64,000 nucleotides of DNA, taken from NCBI GenBank assembly GCA_905250025.1, contig CAJNOJ010000042.1, positions 1-64,000 on the forward strand, given 5' to 3'. Source of the stretch: Adineta ricciae. Its lineage: Eukaryota > Rotifera > Eurotatoria > Adinetida > Adinetidae. The position numbers were made by a program, and so were the translations under genes. Below the pieces are notes generated by a model. It did not search any database. It saw only the letters and a program-made list of their open reading frames with translations, and was not told the origin of the DNA. Shown here piece after piece: positions 59,554 through 64,000 of the stretch (its first letter is position 1; the number at the start of each line of letters is the position of its first letter).

Positions 59554-61201
59554 ATCTTTTCATACCAATCCAGCTCCACAGCCAATATTTGCTTATAATA
59601 TAATGTGACCTTTTTCAATTTGATCGAAAAAGTAGCATTTCAAACTAGAGAAAAAAAGCAGAAGATATTTTCACCCATCCCTTTTTGTAGTGATTGCATT
59701 GTCCTCATCCTATTTTCTATTTACATCCCACTCTAGAATAAATTCTCTCATTTAACATCATTCTTTTTAAGCAATTGGTATGCTTGTATGAAAAAGATCA
59801 TTATTATCATCTAGTTCATTCGTGATAATTGTCAATACTTGAACGATACTGTCGGAGCAATAGAATAGATTTTATTCACATCTTCATATTCAGAATGGAA
59901 ATCGACTGTCTCAAGCAACAGAACATAAAAGATTATTGTACATTCATCTTTCATGAACAAACATGCTGTTCAGTGTCTTATTGATCATTCTTTAAATGAT
60001 TCACGGCATCCGTATCTGAAAATGTTTGAGTTCTTTATGACAGATGGTCAGTATGGCGAAGTGCGACACTGATTGTTCTTTTGATAGTAGATACTTTTCT
60101 GATCATAGAACTTTGTAGTGTGAATGACCACAAACAGCGTGAAGCTTTTCGAACAATGACGTTCGATAGTGAGCGTCGACATTGTTGTCATTTCAATCGT
60201 ATCACATGAGTGAAAATATTGATCTCTGTCAGAATCAGATATCAATATTCATTCAATGAGGATGTTCCTGACACGGTTGATTTTCTCATTTACACAAACA
60301 ACAGGCGAACTAACTGAATAATGATAGTCGACATCGAGGATGATGGTAGCACAAATCACATCTTTCATTCATGTTTAACAATGAGTCGCAATTTAGGACA
60401 CAAACGTGTCTTACACATTCTCATCAATTTATACTTCCTCATCAAGTCATCCGTTTCGATTCATTCATCATAAACAAATTGAGAATCAATCTTCTTCTCT
60501 CACATTTTCCTATTAGCCACTTGCACAAGTGTTCAATTAGCTATCCTGTGCTCTCAATATTCATACTGTGCAAATTAATTGTATACAATAGGTAAGCATG
60601 AACAAACACACGATGGTATTTGTATATTTCGCTCTCCAATATGATATCATTTGACCAAGATTCAACGATCCACATCTAAACAGTCACCCTCGAAATGAAC
60701 TTTTTTGCCTGGAGGAAATTGAGATTGAAATGGATAGCCTTTGAAGTTAAACAATATTACGTCAAAGAGATTTGTCTTTTCCGATCGAGGAAACTATATT
60801 GATAATTAAGTCGAGATTCGCTGCAGGTAAGTTAATTAGATCTGGCTATCAGTAAGCGATCATTTCTCTTCATTTCCTCTTAATAATACAGATCGTTCGC
60901 TGATAAGTTTCGATATGGATAACACACAGCAGGTGAGAAGGAAAACGCATATTATCTGACTGTGACACCCAGCATGAGAAAGATCATTTTGCAATGTTCT
61001 ATTCATTATTTTAGTGTACAAAATAAATATAAATGAAAAAATAAAAAAACGTAGAACTAAGATGATGTATAAACAAGTTCAGAAGTTAGGTGAATTCGAC
61101 GGCGGCAACAAATATGTAATTCGATCTTCATATATCACTGTTGGATAAGTGTCGGTAGTACCATTTAGAAAAACACATTAATCAAACAATTGATGCGGTC
61201 A
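59554..61201. other. Gene-free convergent interval
   Basis: About 1.65 kb between the 3' ends of MGST3 (+) and the cyclin-like gene (-). Only short, unsupported open stretches; no tRNA or repeat recognised. Confidence 0.5.
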
Positions 61202-62141
61202 TCATTGAGATAAAACATGTCGAAGTTGTGCTGTGCAATGTAGTAGCTGATTCTAAAAATCAGTGAAAAACAAATATAAAGATGAAAGGAGAACGTGAAT
61301 ATCATTCGACATACCAAATAATGTGAAGGGTCTTTCTTATGGGCAATAAAACATTTGATTTGTTCAAAGATGAAAATGTCAGATGTGTTCATACATAACA
61401 ATGATAGAGCGATGATGCTACATGGATATTCATGCAGAGATTCTAAAAGAAAGAGAGAAAAGAGTTAGGTGAAATTGTATGTGTAGAATTGATATACCAG
61501 ATATTTCAGATGACTGTGTCACAATTAGCGAGAAGAGAGATCGAGCTTGATTGATGAAGTATTTACAATCATTGTTAAGATTGGATAAATAAGAAAAGAA
61601 ATGATCAGGTGTTGTCACAGCAATATCGTAGGAGAGTCGTTCCAAAAGATCGATTTCAGCGGCCTATAACACGAATGAATTTTTAGATATGATACTAGTC
61701 AGTTGAAGATACGATTTACATGAATATGTTGGATATCATCAATATGGCAGCATTGAGCAAGAAGTTCGTAGTCGATCGATTGGTATGGTGAATCTTGATA
61801 TTTGGATGAAAGTGTGACAGAAGCAAGGATGGTGAGAACGTTGATTGAATGTTGTTGAATGAGAAGTTTTTTTAAAAGTTTAGTCGCCATCCATGTTGTC
61901 GAAGGCGGAAGCTGAAGAAATGACGATATCTAATAAAAAGTTCCAGATGATCAATGTTTAGCCGAGAAAAAGAGAATAGAAATCTTACTTGATGAAGAAG
62001 ATGTTGAGTATCACTAGGTAGTGATTTAGTCTGTAGTTGATTATAGTCATATTGATCTTCTCGGCTGAGAAGAGTAGTAAGAAGTTTGGATTCCGGAAAG
62101 GATAGTTGAGAATCTGGTGCAGCTTTGATATATTCTTCCAT
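61202..62141 (-). CDS. Cyclin-like protein
   Basis: Five exons (61989-62141, 61720-61929, 61498-61663, 61315-61442, 61202-61252) sum to 708 nt, 235 residues. Cyclin-box pattern: WMATKLLKKLLIQQHSIN, VLTILASVTLSSKYQDS (compare LAVACLLLASKYEE), DYELLAQCCHIDDIQHIHAA, EIDLLERLSYDIAVTTPDHF (compare MERIILEKLDFDL..PT..F). The second box is shorter: SESLHEYPCSIIALSLLCM with the P-S/A-I-A helix. The protein is barely larger than two cyclin folds and lacks a destruction box that I can see. Subfamily unclear; cyclin G/I or CNTD-like are possible. CDK partner unknown. The ATG at 62141 has no nearby acceptor but follows a pyrimidine-rich CTCTCCTCTCT stretch. Confidence 0.75.
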
Positions 62142-62517
62142 AGAGAGGAGAGATGAAGAATGGATAGTGTGATCAATACTTCGCCATCACCATTGATATT
62201 TATATCCGTGAATGAACGAAGAGAAAAGGAAGAGAGAAACGAAAGTTTGTTCCGACCAATCAGCGATATTCTCCTCTCTCGAGCTTCGACGCATCTTAGT
62301 CGCAACGGAAAACACAAAATCATGCGAAGCCTTATGCTCAAATGAATTCCTGTTCATAGAAACTAGGTCATTTGATTCAAAATCTAATTCTACACCGAAT
62401 AGTGATACTTTTATTCGCAGTACAAACTTTGAAAAAATTTCAGGTACATCTTAAGAGACGTTCCACGAGAAAATTACGGATTTGTAGTATGAGTCAGAAT
62501 CTGTGGGTCAACGCATT

Positions 62518-62580
62518 TCGGATCTGATCCCATAGGAAGTTAAGCGTCATTGACCCGTATATGAATCCAAAATAGTACTG
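62518..62580 (+). other. 5S rRNA-like fragment (uncertain)
   Basis: GATCTGATCCCATAGGAAGT followed by TAAGCGTCA and, further on, TAGTACT, resembles the core and A-box (TCTGATCTCGGAAGTTAAGC) of 5S rRNA, but the spacing between A-box and TAGTACT is about 14 nt too long and the flanks do not pair. At most a decayed 5S-derived sequence. Confidence 0.2.
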
Positions 62581-63798
62581 CTAAAAAATCTACTTTGAGA
62601 GAGTTAGGATCTATCGAACGATTTTCCGATATAAACTGTCTAAAATGGCAAAAATCGAGTTTTTTCGTATTTTGTTTTTTATCGTACATCCTTTCCTTCG
62701 TTCAAATTGAGCCATACAGTAATCGATAGAATCTGGTTTGCTCTACAAAACTGCCTATATGACATTTTCTGTTTGAGCTGAAATTGGGATAGAAAAATCA
62801 AAATACTTTTTTTTTTGACTTTTGAAGTCGAATCTCCGGCCAACTTCACTTACATTCTTGGCTTATCATTCATAAATGAATTTTCATTTTTTTCTGCTTT
62901 GACGAACATTTCGAACGCCTTTGTCAGCGCGATCAGTTTTGCAGATGTGAGAAAACGACCACGTATTCATTCGAATAACGTATACATAATAGTTTTCCAT
63001 ACTAGGTCACAATTCTCAAACTCATGTTCGATGTCAGTAGCCAATGATGATCGTTACTGCTGTCTGTCTCGGCATACGATATCGACCAGCAACAATAGAA
63101 ACACATGTATTTCTCGTATAGAAATAAGTTGAGTTGCTTGTTTACTTCGACTTGAAGTTGAAAAAAGGCAAATCTTCGAACAGTTTTAAAAAAAAGAACA
63201 GCCGCTTAGTCAATCTTCCTTCTCATTATCACAACTTTTTTCATCATGCTAAGATACACAACTCGGCACTATTTATCATTTGGTGCTTCTAGTATATCTT
63301 TGGATCGGTTGATCTCTCTAGCTCTGACATAACGTGGAATCGCGATACGCGCTATCAGAAATTAGTAGCTTCGGTGAATGGAAAAGACAAAGAACGAATC
63401 ATAAAAGTGTTATACGTTTATTTATTTTTTCTTTCCGACTATGTATTTTATCGTCGTTTGCTTACTCTTTCTGTCTGACTTATCCTTCTACTGGTCTTCC
63501 AAAGCGAAGTAGCTATTAACGATCGTTTTCCACAAATTTAGGTTTTTAACGATTGTTCAAGATTCTTTTGATCAGAATTTTTTGATTGTTTTACTATCGA
63601 TTTTCAGACATCGGTAACGTCAGTCATGGATTGATCTTTACACCAGTCGCTAACGATTATTTATCTCTGATCACTCATTCGATTATTGTTTGTAGTGTCA
63701 CGATAATTTTATATGAGAATAAGTTTTTATCTTTTTTTAGATAATCTATTCCATTAAAATCAGTCATGTCGAACCCATACAGCAATAAGTTGAAATAT

Positions 63799-63866
63799 GA
63801 ATTCAACTATTCAATATCAAAGTGAGAGTGTGAGGTGGATGTTAGAATAGTTGAATACTTGAATTC
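63799..63866. repeat. Imperfect inverted repeat / hairpin
   Basis: GAATTCAACTATTCAA pairs with TTGAATACTTGAATTC with one mismatch over 16 bp, spaced by 36 nt. Could be a small MITE-like remnant or chance. Confidence 0.4.
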
Positions 63867-64000
63867 GACTGTCAAGTTTGACATTACTGCGTGAATGTCT
63901 GTTGGAGCCAACCGATGTCAATACGAGTCTCGTCGCGAAAATGCTAGTTTTGAAAAAAGGGATAGAATGGGAAAACATTTTATACATCAGATAAGTTAGC

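Larger units (their letters stand above)
62142..64000. other. Gene-free right end
   Basis: About 1.86 kb upstream of the cyclin-like gene. No splice-supported exon seen. Contains a 5S-rRNA-like stretch near 62518-62580 and an imperfect hairpin at 63799-63866. Confidence 0.45.

Noticed and set aside
62815..63132. Plus-strand open stretch of about 105 codons at the right end
   Set aside because: No ATG in a good context, no homologous pattern, and no splice partners.

Overview
This is AT-rich metazoan nuclear DNA, densely packed with protein-coding genes that have very short introns (mostly 45-60 nt, GT-AG). The gene set is animal (ANKRD13, TAPT1, ETV6-like ETS factor, NSF, a neuronal calcium sensor, CEP95, GNPAT, RPS23 and others). 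Most start codons lie just downstream of a strong 3' splice acceptor with no visible 5' exon, which suggests spliced-leader trans-splicing. With the compact introns, and two genes whose closest remembered relatives are mostly non-animal, this fits a bdelloid rotifer best. That assignment is inference; no marker gene proves it.

Layout. 1-28.6 kb is almost all minus strand: a partial unknown gene at the left edge, MEA1, ANKRD13, a thioester-less complement/alpha-2-macroglobulin protein with an LDLa module, a kinesin-13-like gene with a degenerate motor, a very long zinc-ribbon plus disordered protein, an unknown 598-residue protein, a LURP-one/tubby-like single-exon gene, and an ETV6/Yan-like ETS factor. 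28.6-33.8 kb is a gene-free interval holding an inverted-repeat patch around the only ambiguous base in the window. 33.8-43.2 kb has a neuronal calcium sensor (+), a Q-rich nuclear protein (-) sharing a 208-bp divergent promoter interval with TAPT1 (+), a mitochondrial-looking helical protein (-) and RPS23 (-). 44-59.6 kb is a run of plus-strand genes: ZFAND4, CEP95, thymidylate kinase, GNPAT, NSF, V-ATPase subunit e and MGST3. A cyclin-like gene (-) lies at 61.2-62.1 kb; the last 1.9 kb shows no gene.

The genes are mostly unrelated housekeeping or signalling genes. The one clear linkage is CEP95-DTYMK-GNPAT: DTYMK ends 46 bp before the GNPAT ATG and that gap is essentially a polypyrimidine tract plus acceptor, which looks like a trans-spliced operon. 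Points deserving a second look: the chimeric inverted patch at 29493-29790, the kinesin-like protein that keeps the P-loop but has lost switch I and switch II, the loss of the thioester in the complement-like protein, a 7-nt microexon in ANKRD13, an N-terminal extension on NSF behind a TATA box, and the mitochondrial protein that resembles fungal sequences. Exon boundaries were worked out by hand from GT/AG signals and reading-frame continuity; where the total coding length could be summed it was divisible by three.
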